This document shows positions 9,801 to 18,828 of a DNA stretch of 64,000 nucleotides, one piece after another. Position numbers and translations under genes: made by a program. This DNA comes from CAZIVE01 sp964542435 (lineage in GTDB: Bacteria; Bacteroidota; Bacteroidia; Bacteroidales; Tannerellaceae): contig CAZIVE010000001.1 in assembly GCA_964542435.1 (NCBI GenBank), positions 5,736 to 69,735 on the forward strand, in the 5' to 3' direction. The notes beneath the pieces were generated by a model that did not search any database, was not told the origin of the DNA, and worked only from the letters and a program-made list of their open reading frames with translations. Positions within the stretch are counted from its first letter, which is position 1. Every line of letters begins with the position of its first letter.

Positions 9801-10308
9801 GCGCACCTTTCAATAATTTGAAATCGTAGTCAACGACAAACTGACTGCGATACTTAGCCAGGATATTCTTCGGCGAACCGATCCATTGTGCCCGATTCCA
9901 TCCCATACCTAGCAAGCCTGTTTCAAACCAATCGGCAGAAGAGGTTGCGCTCTCGCCCTTATCATCTTTGACAGTGACCTTCCAAAAGTAACGAGTAGAA
10001 GGGAGCAGTGCGTCACCGTTATAAACAACGCCGACAGAGAGGCCGGAAGCGACGTCTCCTGTATCATAGCAATAGTTACCGTTCTGTAGATTGTTCTCAG
10101 AGTTCGCTACGACCAGGCGATAAGACTTCTGCAAGGCTCCACTGCGAGTCGCAGACATCTGCCAACTGAATCGAGGACGTGCGACATCTGTTCCCAAAGG
10201 GTTCTTCATGAATTCAGTCTTGAGATTCACGATGTCAATGGCCCATAATGAGGAACAGAAGACGCAGACGCCCAAACTCATCAGTGATTTTCTTATTAGA
10301 TTTCTCAT
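6865..10308 (-). CDS. GH78 alpha-L-rhamnosidase
   Basis: 1147 aa with a signal peptide (hydrophobic core MSLGVCVFCSSLWA). It has N-terminal beta-sandwich domains, then the GH78 (alpha/alpha)6 barrel. The catalytic signature DCPQRDERMGWTGDAQVF lies near residue 700 with the general acid Glu in DER; FNHYSYGAIEEWM near the C-terminus is another GH78 hallmark. It should release terminal alpha-L-rhamnose from pectin (RG-I/RG-II), plant glycosides or similar glycans. It lies 130 bp downstream of susD and 12 bp upstream of the MBL gene, so this is a small rhamnose-targeting PUL. Confidence 0.92.
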   Translation of the reverse strand: MRNLIRKSLMSLGVCVFCSSLWAIDIVNLKTEFMKNPLGTDVARPRFSWQMSATRSGALQKSYRLVVANSENNLQNGNYCYDTGDVASGLSVGVVYNGDALLPSTRYFWKVTVKDDKGESATSSADWFETGLLGMGWNRAQWIGSPKNILAKYRSQFVVDYDFKLLKGAQQSVFIFGAKNTSNYVSLNFNLKSGAPQMILSHKTSGVEKVDFTEDIASILSSTTAGATHHVTMSAAGPRGFNLHISIDGKQVKNTHLPKAGSNPMMMRFGPPDEYGFTINYDAPEEPNANARMYSIGYCQPQGEPAEYSNFRISENTWNETLYTDDQVRNAAGDGKLVLWQPGADVSAPMLRKTITIDKQIASARLYATARGVYEFTINSQMVGKDFLNPGWTDYRYRIMYNTFDITSLLKQGNNGIGVTLGTGWFSDMMGFNSTWQDQYGVKQSVMAMILVNYTDGTKQTFVTDGSWKAYTQGPIEANSLLNGEDYNAQKEVAGWTDGVFDDSSWNAAVVVPAPSQTVKLQGYVGMTIQNNVTLTAKTVKEVDPHVYVYDLGQNMAGIPRLKNIKGKTGLTITVHFAEALYPDVIPTEPVAPYTVEMYQKMKGRMYMDNYRSALATDHYTLKGDAAGETFEPHFTTHGFRYISIEGLDAPLALEDVQGVVLESIGEQMSNFETSNKDINRLFENVVWGERGNFLSVPTDCPQRDERMGWTGDAQVFSRAATYNMNVDPFYTRWFYTVRDDQANNGGFGGYYPELGVPPVGASADGSMQCGGWQDVGVVVPWQVYLQYGDIRMLEDHYPSMLRFMEYLERNAKDFIQPFGGTGDWLAPVFTNTMLTNTAYSAYDAQIMEKIATALGKKDDAVRFHRFYENICKAFNKSFINADGLTVIPASSAPAADPMGSMLGMSTSGSGKKDANGNEIIDTQTSYVLPLYFGMLQGENKTKAVNHLLDAIKKSNYTLTTGFVGTPYICLVLSEAGYPEEAYKLFEQTEYPSWLFPVKQGATTMWERWNSYTIKNGFGPVSMNSFNHYSYGAIEEWMMSRALGIRCDEQNPGYKHFTIEPEIGGTLQYAKGGFESVYGKIQSEWQKNGSGYTCKVTVPANTTATLYLAAKSAKNVKCDAALKPGSTTSEKVSYELLPGTYTFTVNN

Positions 10309-10438
10309 TCGTTTATTGATTTATGAAAATTATTCAGATCGTAAAAAGACAGGAGGCAATGATAGAGGGTTGAGAGGGAAAAGCAAGCCTCTTCCATCAA
10401 CCCTCTTCATCGCCAACCTAACACCTCATATCAGTTAT

Positions 10439-12106
10439 CTAATCCCATCCTGGGTTTTGGGTCAAATTCGGATTCAGCTGCATTTCGGAATACGGGAACG
10501 GAATCAAAGCATATTTTGATTGCCATCCTGTCCATCCGTCAACAGGTTCAGCAAGCAGCGTCGTAGAATAGTCTGCCTTATTGCCTCTCAAAACATAGGA
10601 ATATTTTCCTACGTTGGCAAAATTAGTAGCAGCATCACCCCAGCGAATGACATCGAAGAAGCGTTCGCCTTCACCCCACAACTCAGCACGCTTTTCATCC
10701 TTTACAGTCTGAAGTGTGTACGTCCCTAATGCATCCAGACCGGCGCGTTGACGAACTTCGTTCAAAGCTGCAAGTCCTGCACTTTCTGAAGAGGTTCCCA
10801 AGGCGGCCTCTGCATAGAGAAGCAACACCTCAGCGTAACGCATGCCCGGATAATTAGCCTTGCTGTACAAATCTTTATCCAATGTTGCCGGATACATATC
10901 TGAATGCCACATATATTTCTTGCAAGGAAGATAGCCTTCGCACTGTGAAACGGCAGGTGAAGCATAACTGCCCCAAAGCAACATGCTGGCAGCCTGCTTT
11001 TCGGTATAGCCCTGATCCATCAAAGCCTTCATCGTATTACCTTCGTAGTTGGGTGAGTTCTTGTACTCGTCCTTGGAAAGTGTGATGAACATCTGGACAG
11101 CGTCGTCAATGCTCCAAACTGTTCCCATCTGACGGGCCTTGCCCTTTTCGCCGCGTGCAATCAGGAAATCGTAAAAGTCCTTGCTTGCGAATGCATTGCT
11201 GTAACCTTGATTGAATCCACTCAGATGACAGCCACCCGGCATGACGATGTTCTCAGCACGCCAGTTGTTGTAATACGTGATGCGGGCTTCAGTGGCTCTA
11301 TTGTCATTGTCGTCATCCTGCGCATTGAATTCCCAAAGATACTCATCGGAGAAGTCTCCTTTAATAGTGTAAAGATCAGAGAAGTTCGACAACAGGCCAT
11401 AAAGTCCTGAGTTGACAACCTCTGAAAGAGCTTTGACAGCATTGTCTTTATCACCGGCAAGCAGATAGGATTTGCCGAGCAGTGCATAAGCAGCCTCTTT
11501 GGTCACACGAGCGCCAAGAGCAATCTGACCATTCTTACCTGCTTTTGAAGGAAGACGGTTGATAGCCTCCTGTAAGCTTGTGTAAACAAAAGCCCAGAGT
11601 GCGGAAGGTGTACCGTTGCTTGGTTGCAGTTCGCCGGATGTCAAAACATGATCAACCAGTGGTGGCGTTCCCCAGCCACGAATCAGATTCATATAAGCCC
11701 AAGCACGCCAAAAATAGGCTTCACCTACGATTTGCTTCTTAGCATCTGTATTCTCAGTGAGATTCTCAATAATCATATTACACTTGTAGTTGATCAAATA
11801 AAGGGTCTGAAAACTGCTGGTAAGAGCAGCCGTCTGTGTACTTGCACCTGCATAGACAGTCACACCATAGTCTGCGGCATCGTCAGTCAGAGACTGTGAG
11901 CCCGATTCGAGATTGCTCGTAGCTGTCCAGGCCGAAGAATAGACGGACGTGATCAGCGAAAGAGCTTGATTGTCGGTAGCGTTGGCATAGTAAGAATTTG
12001 TAGCAAGAGCGCCAAGCTGATCGATGTCGTCCAATTGGTTGGTACAAGATGTTCCGGTGAACATCAGGACGCCAAATAGGAATGCTATTGAAATTATCTT
12101 TTTCAT
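10439..12106 (-). CDS. SusD/RagB-family outer-membrane glycan-binding lipoprotein
   Basis: 555 aa. The lipoprotein signal MKKIISIAFLFGVLMFTGTSC has lipobox Cys21. A helical TPR-like SusD fold follows (AYFWRAWAYMNLIRGWGTPP and ERFFDVIRWGDAA are typical). It caps the adjacent SusC transporter and binds the glycan. It starts 18 bp after the susC stop and is followed by the GH78 enzyme. The typical length is 500-650 aa, so it is complete. Confidence 0.93.
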   Translation of the reverse strand: MKKIISIAFLFGVLMFTGTSCTNQLDDIDQLGALATNSYYANATDNQALSLITSVYSSAWTATSNLESGSQSLTDDAADYGVTVYAGASTQTAALTSSFQTLYLINYKCNMIIENLTENTDAKKQIVGEAYFWRAWAYMNLIRGWGTPPLVDHVLTSGELQPSNGTPSALWAFVYTSLQEAINRLPSKAGKNGQIALGARVTKEAAYALLGKSYLLAGDKDNAVKALSEVVNSGLYGLLSNFSDLYTIKGDFSDEYLWEFNAQDDDNDNRATEARITYYNNWRAENIVMPGGCHLSGFNQGYSNAFASKDFYDFLIARGEKGKARQMGTVWSIDDAVQMFITLSKDEYKNSPNYEGNTMKALMDQGYTEKQAASMLLWGSYASPAVSQCEGYLPCKKYMWHSDMYPATLDKDLYSKANYPGMRYAEVLLLYAEAALGTSSESAGLAALNEVRQRAGLDALGTYTLQTVKDEKRAELWGEGERFFDVIRWGDAATNFANVGKYSYVLRGNKADYSTTLLAEPVDGWTGWQSKYALIPFPYSEMQLNPNLTQNPGWD

Positions 12107-12124
12107 TTTATACTGATTTATGCG

Positions 12125-15100
12125 TTAGAATGTAATGTTAGCACCGAATATGAAGTTACGTGTCGACGGATAGTTGATACGGTCGATGCTGATGCTGTTG
12201 CCATAAGTAGATGACATGGATTCGGGATCATTGCCCGGATAATCCGTGATCGTGAAGAGATTCTCACCGGAGACGTAAAGTCTCAGAGATGAAACATAGA
12301 TATTCTTAAGCAAACTGGTCGGAACGGTATAACCTAACTGAAGCTGTTTCAGCTTGAAGTAAGATGCATCGTAAACAAAGAAGTCTGACGAATTGTACTT
12401 TCCTGACATTCCACCATCGGTGTTGTTTGCTCTCGGATACTTGCAGTTGGTCGTGTTGGAGGATGTCCAGCGATCGTTGTAAACAAATTCCGGCATATTG
12501 GCAACCGGCAGGTCGGGACGATAGATGGCAAGGAACATTTCATTTCCATAAACGCCGGAACCGAATGCTGTGAAGTCGAAGTTCCTGTAATCGAGTTTCA
12601 AAGTGATACCGTAAGTAAACTTAGGAATACCTGAACCTAAATAGGTCTTTCCGTCGTCGGTGCCCAGTTCTTCAGCCGTATAATAGATAGGAAGACCGGT
12701 CTGTGCATCAATTCCCTTATGCTTGTAGCCGCGGATGTACCACATCGGCTGGCCAGCCTCGAGGAAAGTAATAGGCATGAAGAAGTTCGCGCCACCCGCT
12801 ACGCGGCCTTCGCCGTTCGGTGATTCAATGACCTTATTGTTAACCGTACTGAGGTTACCATTGATGCTGTAACCCAGCTTCCCGATTTTATCTTTCCATC
12901 CTGCTTCGAACTCAAAACCATAGTTGCGGATCTTGCCACGATTCACGTACTGTGAAGAAGCACCGGAAACATAAGGTGCTGCGGTTGATGTCAACATACC
13001 GGTGGTTGTTTTGTTGTAATAATCAACGGTTACAGAGAGACGATCTTTCAAGAAGCGCAAATCAACACCGGCATCATACTGTTTGGATTTTTCCCAAGTC
13101 AAATCCTGGTTTTCCAAATAGGTTGAAGGCGCAGCCGCTGTGATCAACCCTTTGTTGGTCAAGCTATAATTACTGCTCGTCAGCGCCATCGTATTGGAAT
13201 AGACGAAATCCGTCAGAGAGTTGATGTTACCGTTGATACCCCAAGATGCACGGAGCTTGCCGTAAGACATGATATCCGTGTTGACTTTCTGCATGAACTT
13301 CTCGTTGCTGAATACCCAACCTAATGATACAGACGGGAAATAACCCCAGCGGTTCTTTGCTGCCAGTTTCGAAACATCATACGCATCGGCACGGAAATTC
13401 ACCTGCATCATATACTTCTTGTCATAGGTATAGCCGAAACGACCGAAGTAAGACATGTTCGTACGGTTGTAATTTGAACCACCCATAAGACGTTGTGCAG
13501 CCGTAGCATCGTAGTAGTCGAGATAGCGGAAGTTTTCATCCGTACTTGTCAAACCGTTTGCTGAAGCATTGATGATCTCGAAATGATTCTTTGCGAATTC
13601 CATACCTGCCATCAGAGCGAAATCGTGCTTTCCGATAGTCTTCAGATAATTGAAGTAGTTTTCCCACTGATAGTAAGCAGCATTGTCATTTCTACCTTTG
13701 ATGAGAGCGGTCGTACTAATCTGTGTCGGGACGATATAGAAAGGTGGATTATACGCCTTCTGGTAAGTACTGTTAAGACGATAGCCTAAACGAGAAGTGA
13801 AAACCAAATCCTTGAATGGAGTGATGTTGGCATAAACTGTTCCGTTGACATTCGTACGCCAAGCCTGATCGTAAGTGAGGAACATAGCGGAATAGACATT
13901 ACGCATCAGCATCGGATTCCACAAGTTGGACTGCATCACGAGTGATTCACCATAGAGCTTACCTTGTTCGTTGCGGAAGACGTTGAGTCCATTTCTCTCT
14001 GCTTCCAAAAGTCCTAAAGCAGCGGGAGCATCCGAATCGTTCTCGTAATAGATAGGAACGGTCGGATCGAAATAGTAAGCAGCACCAATGGCACTACCGG
14101 TTCCGGTAATGTTATTTTCAGATACTGTATGCGTGTAACCACGTTCGATGGAATTGGTGGTTCCGACAGTCAACCAAGGCTTGATTTTGTATTCACCATT
14201 GGCTTGACCTGTGACGCGTTCGTTGCGGTCCATATTACCAGTGACAATACCATTATTATGTAGATAGGTTAATGAGACGTAATAAGAACCATTGTTATTG
14301 CCACCTTGTGCACCAATGGTATGACGCTGTTGGAAACCCGTTTCAGTCATAACGTCCTGCCAGTCCGTATCGGCTCCCTGGAATGAAGCTGCAGTAGCGC
14401 GGCCGCTCTCCATCCAGTAATCCTTAAACTCAGAAGCATTCATCATCTTCATACTCTTGATCGGGTTGGAGAAGGTGAACAGATTATTGTAGAAAATCTT
14501 GCCGTTGGCATTCGCTCCGGTTTTCGTAGTAATCAATACAACGCCGTTACCAGCTTGCGAGCCATAGATAGCGGCAGAGGCAGCATCCTTCAAAACCTCA
14601 ACCGACTTGATGTTTTCAGGATCCAGATAATCAATGCTGGATACTTTCAACCCATCGACCAAGTAAAGTGGGTCAGGACTGGAAACTGTTGAGGAATATC
14701 CACGGATACGGAAGGAAGAAGAAGCACCCGGAGCACCGGAAGTTGTCAGCACTTGCACGCCAGACAGTTTGCCTTGCAGTGCACTACCGACATTTTCTGT
14801 TGATCGGTTCTGAATTTCCTCTGACTTAACCGATGCAATAGCGCCTGTGACGTTGCTTTTCTTCTGAACACCGTAACCGACGACGACTACTTCATCAATA
14901 GTCTTTACATCTTCTTTTAAGGTAACATTCAATACAGACTTTCCGCCGGCTGCAATGTCTTGCTCAGCAAAACCGATATAAGAAAATCGTAAAGTAGCAT
15001 TCTTGGAAACATTCTGTAAGGTGTAGTTTCCGTCAAGATCGGTAATGGTACCGTTCTGTGTCCCGACGACAAGGACCGTTGCGCCAATGACAGGCTCGCC

Positions 15101-15223
15101 CTTCTCGTCAACCACTTTTCCCTTCAGCGCTTGATTCTGCTGAATGGAGAAAGAATCTGCCCACGCACCACTAGTAAATAGCAGTGTTAGCAGGAATGTC
15201 AATGTAATTAATCGCTTCACCAT
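12125..15223 (-). CDS. SusC/RagA-family TonB-dependent transporter
   Basis: 1032 aa. Signal peptide, carboxypeptidase-regulatory-like domain (LKGKVVDEKGEPVIGATV), the SusC TonB-box region (DEVVVVGYGVQKKSNVTGAI), plug domain (IRGYSS...DPLYLVDG, VLKDAASAAIYGSQAGNGVV) and a 22-strand barrel ending in a C-terminal Phe (IFGANITF). It imports oligosaccharides, here probably rhamnose-containing, with the SusD partner. First gene of the PUL. No linked HTCS, ECF sigma/anti-sigma pair or SusR is seen in the window, so its regulator must lie elsewhere. Confidence 0.95.
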   Translation of the reverse strand: MVKRLITLTFLLTLLFTSGAWADSFSIQQNQALKGKVVDEKGEPVIGATVLVVGTQNGTITDLDGNYTLQNVSKNATLRFSYIGFAEQDIAAGGKSVLNVTLKEDVKTIDEVVVVGYGVQKKSNVTGAIASVKSEEIQNRSTENVGSALQGKLSGVQVLTTSGAPGASSSFRIRGYSSTVSSPDPLYLVDGLKVSSIDYLDPENIKSVEVLKDAASAAIYGSQAGNGVVLITTKTGANANGKIFYNNLFTFSNPIKSMKMMNASEFKDYWMESGRATAASFQGADTDWQDVMTETGFQQRHTIGAQGGNNNGSYYVSLTYLHNNGIVTGNMDRNERVTGQANGEYKIKPWLTVGTTNSIERGYTHTVSENNITGTGSAIGAAYYFDPTVPIYYENDSDAPAALGLLEAERNGLNVFRNEQGKLYGESLVMQSNLWNPMLMRNVYSAMFLTYDQAWRTNVNGTVYANITPFKDLVFTSRLGYRLNSTYQKAYNPPFYIVPTQISTTALIKGRNDNAAYYQWENYFNYLKTIGKHDFALMAGMEFAKNHFEIINASANGLTSTDENFRYLDYYDATAAQRLMGGSNYNRTNMSYFGRFGYTYDKKYMMQVNFRADAYDVSKLAAKNRWGYFPSVSLGWVFSNEKFMQKVNTDIMSYGKLRASWGINGNINSLTDFVYSNTMALTSSNYSLTNKGLITAAAPSTYLENQDLTWEKSKQYDAGVDLRFLKDRLSVTVDYYNKTTTGMLTSTAAPYVSGASSQYVNRGKIRNYGFEFEAGWKDKIGKLGYSINGNLSTVNNKVIESPNGEGRVAGGANFFMPITFLEAGQPMWYIRGYKHKGIDAQTGLPIYYTAEELGTDDGKTYLGSGIPKFTYGITLKLDYRNFDFTAFGSGVYGNEMFLAIYRPDLPVANMPEFVYNDRWTSSNTTNCKYPRANNTDGGMSGKYNSSDFFVYDASYFKLKQLQLGYTVPTSLLKNIYVSSLRLYVSGENLFTITDYPGNDPESMSSTYGNSISIDRINYPSTRNFIFGANITF

Positions 15224-16021
15224 TTGATATTAGTATTTAGGTTTATTGATGATGCCGCAAAGGAATGATGATTCTAAAGGAATAAAAAGCTCGGGTAATG
15301 CAAATGTGATGGAAAAAGTAAACTGATATACTTGATATTCAAAGCATGCGAGTCATAAGAAAGTAAGATGACTTGAGTATATGAGTAAGAACATTTCATA
15401 GTATATAAATGATATTTATGTTATGGATGATGATATCATTTTAAAAACATTTATAACAAGTGTATTAAAAACAATAATTAATCAACATATATGAACTTAT
15501 GAAAAATATTAAACAAAGCTTTAAATGAATATACATTATAGAGTAAACAAATACATAATAAGAATACAAATTCTAAAATTTATAGATAAAGATAACTGGA
15601 AAATAATAAAGAATTATTTAGGATACTATTATAAGCAGGAGAGACATGCCTATGAATCAAAAAATCATTATATATCAATCACAAATTAAGGAACAATCAA
15701 AAAGAGGAAAGCCCTAAACAGTATCCAGATGAAAAGATATAATAGGGATAAACGATTAATTATAATACGAATAAATACAATCACATTTTAATTAACAATA
15801 TTAGAAATACAGAAGTATAAAATATGACAATTTATTGGCTCTTGCAAGCATTAGGGAATGGAGAAAGAGGATGATTCGTATATTCACAACAGACAAAAAG
15901 GAGGCAATTAAAAGTATTAAGGGGATGAAGAAAAACAGAGAGTATTCCGCTCGTAGCTAGCAGGGACTGCTTATATACCGATTGGAATACTCTCCTGGAT
16001 TAAAAAAGAGTTCTCTGAGAG
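15224..16021. other. AT-rich non-coding region upstream of susC
   Basis: About 800 bp with no convincing reading frame on either strand. It should hold the promoter and leader of the PUL operon. A minus-strand TTCCTTTG at about 15257-15264 is a possible -7 box, 30 bp before susC, but no -33 element is clear. The right end holds the hairpin at 15938-15994. Confidence 0.5.
15931..15994 (-). terminator. Large nested hairpin with T tract, probable minus-strand terminator
   Basis: The outer stem GAGAGTATTCC (15938-15948) pairs perfectly with GGAATACTCTC (15984-15994). An inner hairpin AGCAG-GGA-CTGCT sits at 15959-15971. On the minus strand the stem is followed by TGTTTTTCTT. It begins 28 bp after the stop of the ORF at 16022-16444, which supports transcription of that ORF. 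The 35-nt apical part is unusually long for a simple terminator. Confidence 0.6.
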
Positions 16022-16444
16022 TCAGGAACAGTTTTCTATATAATCCAATGTAGTCGTATATGAATTGAGAGTTAGGATGTCGGATGAAGGTGAATCATGA
16101 CGAGAAGTACAAATACATCGTCGAAGATATGGATGAGGAAAAATAGAATTACTAGTATAAGATGAGACATATTTAGATATGTACGACATCTTTATAGAAA
16201 GATAGAATTGTCTATGTAAAGAAGTAGGAGATATCTTAGAAGTGATATAGAGATAAAGAGTAGAGTTAGAAGATGTATTCGGAAAATCAGAAACATCCTG
16301 AGTGTAATCTGACGTCATCAAAAACGAAGAGTCAATTGCAAGAGCACCCAAAGCGTCTCCTTCCAGCTTCAGCTGAATCAGCAAAGCAAAGTAGGTCAAA
16401 AAGGCCCCAAGGATAAGGATGAATAGAAAGAAACTCATTTGCAC
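16022..16444 (-). CDS. Hypothetical small membrane-anchored protein
   Basis: 140 aa, not recognised. It starts with one hydrophobic helix (MSFFLFILILGAFLTYFALL) and the rest is rich in Ser, Thr and Tyr with no known motif. The terminator-like hairpin 28 bp downstream is the only context support. The low-GC, short-palindrome composition of its 3' half resembles the non-coding DNA around it, so it may be a chance frame. Confidence 0.35.
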   Translation of the reverse strand: MQMSFFLFILILGAFLTYFALLIQLKLEGDALGALAIDSSFLMTSDYTQDVSDFPNTSSNSTLYLYITSKISPTSLHRQFYLSIKMSYISKYVSSYTSNSIFPHPYLRRCICTSRHDSPSSDILTLNSYTTTLDYIENCS

Positions 16445-17321
16445 TCTTAGAATTACTGTTCGTTAGAAATGACATATTATATATAGAGAAATGCTATGAA
16501 ACATCGATCGATATATAATTAATCGATACAAAAATAGGAGAAAAGAGCGAGAATGAACTTTCAAAATTGATAGATAATCTTACAGAATTGACGAAAAAGA
16601 AAGAGAAGGTCGCTTCAAATGTTGGGGACAGGTAGAAGATAAGATTAATAAATTATTTTGATCAGAATGTTTGTTTATATGAAATATATCATCTATGTTT
16701 GCCCCATAAAGATTTACTTATGATAACCAAACCGACCAAAATTATGAATAGAATTTATTCATCCTCATGGGATGAAGCCATTCAAATATCCCATACTTCC
16801 AAAATTAAACATTTCATTGATCCTTGCTATTCAAGTGTGCAGCAAGTGAAGAAGGTTGCAAATAATAGATCCGGGTTTGCATCGGCTTCTGCATGTGTGG
16901 ATTGCACTCGTTTCATGAGACACATCCAATCTTCATGCTTCAAAAGATATGCTTTCACAAGATTATTATCATCTGCGCGTGTAGATGATAAACAAATGAG
17001 GGTTTCTTTAAAAAGATCAGGCATCAAAGGCTCAGAATTCGGAAGAATGAAGGCATTTGCGTATGCTGATCGGACAGATTTCACAAAACGACACCGATTG
17101 AAGCATGCTAATCACATGAAACATGTAAACGATATAGGGAGAAGCATGCAAATCGGCGAGAACTTGTAAGGCTGATGGAATGCAGGATGACAGAAGATTG
17201 AATTAAGGAATTCTATACGAGTGATGATAAGCAGATACAAGTCTAAGCTCGGAAAGATTGGAAAAGACAAAAGAGAAAGAAAGTGATTTACTAACATTAT
17301 TCATTTAAAACTGTAAAACCC
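16445..17321. other. Palindrome-rich region without a convincing gene
   Basis: A 156-codon plus-strand frame (16699-17169) and an 85-codon minus-strand frame overlap here, but neither resembles a known protein. Many short inverted repeats are present: ATGAATA/TATTCAT (16744-16762), CATCC/GGATG (16760-16774), TTATCATCT/AGATGATAA (16966-16991), GCAT/ATGC (17053-17066), AGCATGCT (about 17101-17108) and ACATG/CATGT (17114-17126). It may be a decayed repeat or a structured RNA. Confidence 0.4.
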
Positions 17322-18230
17322 ATGGTTGAAACATTAGCTATTGAGAGAATCGGGTTCACGCGTTTCACAAACGCACGTTTATTAACTTTTTTCAGTCGTG
17401 TACTATTGCTGATATTAAAGTACACAGAAGAAAAGCTAGGTGTTATAGATGGAATGAGCAAGTTCCAAGCAAGATTAAAAGATCTTGAGGATATTGTTCA
17501 GATATCCAAGAAAGCTCACCAGAAATGGAAGTTGAAAGAACTGGACACCAAGCGCTGCGATTTACATCGTTATGTGGTAGGGACGATGGACATCGAATTA
17601 TTATCGCACAATGAGGCAAGGCATGATGCCGCCAAATGGTTGCTCACGGCGATGGATAAATACCGTAAAGTTCCCAGAATGGCTTTGGATGCAAAAACAG
17701 CCAATATCAAAGGATTCGTATTGGACTTAAAGAAAGAAGAAAATGCGAAGCTTGCCACCACGCTTTCTTTGACTGAATCCATAACTGAATTAGAGAAGAG
17801 CAATCAGGAATATGAAAAAATATGGTTGGAACGCAACGAAGCTCGTACAATGATTAAGAAATTACGGACAGATGAGTGCAAGAAGGATCTGGTAATCATG
17901 TTCCATTGGATAACAAATACGATTTATGCCAAATACATATTAGAGCAGACTGAAGAAGCAAAGTCTTTCATTAGCGAACTGAATACAATAATCCAAGCAA
18001 CGAAGACGGCTCAAAAACAGTCAATCGCACAAAAGAAGAAAAACGAAAAGGATAAAACGACAGATCCCAAGAAAGAAGAAACATCCACAGATACAACGGA
18101 GACGAAAAAGGAAGATCCGGGGAAAGTGGATGAAACCAATAAGGAGTCAACGTTGGAAGAACCGAAAATATCGGAAGGAAAGACCGAGACAATCATCACA
18201 GACAATACAAAGGAAATAAATAACCCGTAG
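17322..18230 (+). CDS. DUF6261-like helical protein with charged C-terminal tail
   Basis: 302 aa, almost entirely helical. The pattern of a helical bundle with EARHDAAKWLLTAMDKYRKVPRMALDAKTANIKGFVLDL and TELEKSNQEYEKIWLERNEART resembles the DUF6261 proteins of Bacteroidales (memory-based, no search). Residues from about 240 form a low-complexity Lys/Glu/Thr tail. There is no signal peptide and the function is unknown. It is isolated in an AT-rich island with no operon partner, which suggests accessory DNA. Confidence 0.65.
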   Translation: MVETLAIERIGFTRFTNARLLTFFSRVLLLILKYTEEKLGVIDGMSKFQARLKDLEDIVQISKKAHQKWKLKELDTKRCDLHRYVVGTMDIELLSHNEARHDAAKWLLTAMDKYRKVPRMALDAKTANIKGFVLDLKKEENAKLATTLSLTESITELEKSNQEYEKIWLERNEARTMIKKLRTDECKKDLVIMFHWITNTIYAKYILEQTEEAKSFISELNTIIQATKTAQKQSIAQKKKNEKDKTTDPKKEETSTDTTETKKEDPGKVDETNKESTLEEPKISEGKTETIITDNTKEINNP

Positions 18231-18828
18231 TAAGGTTATTTAATAATAGCATTACTTTTAAAATACAGGGAGAGGTCCAGCGTGAGCTGCGCCTCTTTCG
18301 CTTTATAGCAACGGATGTAAACACCCAACGGTTGAAAGGCTGATATAAATCAAAAGAAATACGAAGAATCAATGTCATAGATGGTCCCAAATGGAGTGAG
18401 AAACATCTGAGTAAGATAATGATAGGTTTACCACCTATTAACACAATAGGCAGATAGAAATATGCAATCACATAGTATATTATCAATCAATGCAATAGAT
18501 AGAATGAAAGAAAATAGGAAGAAGATAAGTAAAGTTAAAAGAGTCAGAAGGAAGGAAAGCGAAAAAAGAGGGACGATTCATAAAAAAAGGTGATTTTGAA
18601 TAAAGAGACGCAATATTTTACGAATTTAGACACAGAATTATACGAATTTTGACCAGAAAAGGATTAAAAGCAACTAATTTTGAAGCGTTAAGAAAAACCG
18701 AAACTGCTGTTTCATTTAAGCACTAACCATCTATATAGGACAAGAAGCTACGGCGCACAAGAAGAGTGCGCCGTTTGCATTTTATAGAGGCGTAGAATAA
18801 GAGGGTAAATGGCTAAGTAGCCTAACCG
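18231..18828. other. Non-coding, AT-rich interval between convergent genes
   Basis: No supported gene. It contains two hairpins: 18271-18296 (AGAGG...CCTCT with inner CAGC-GTGA-GCTG, then TTCGCTTTA), a possible terminator of the DUF6261-like gene, and 18750-18774 (ACGGCGCAC-AAGAAGA-GTGCGCCGT, then TTTGCATTTT), a strong 9-bp stem between the convergent helicase and the upstream region. Confidence 0.5.
18750..18786 (+). terminator. GC-rich hairpin with T-rich tail
   Basis: A 9-bp perfect stem ACGGCGCAC/GTGCGCCGT with a 7-nt loop, followed by TTGCATTTTAT. It is 55 bp past the helicase stop on the other strand, and could block transcripts from either side. Confidence 0.5.

Noticed and set aside
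16699..17169. 156-codon plus-strand frame
   Set aside because: No known motif, no ribosome binding site, rich in rare-looking composition and inverted repeats; a competing frame exists on the minus strand. Kept only as part of a non-coding region.
17310..17331. Third copy of the AACCATGGTT operator at the start of the DUF6261-like gene
   Set aside because: AACCCATGGTTGAAA has an extra C that breaks the palindrome, and it overlaps the ATG; most likely chance.
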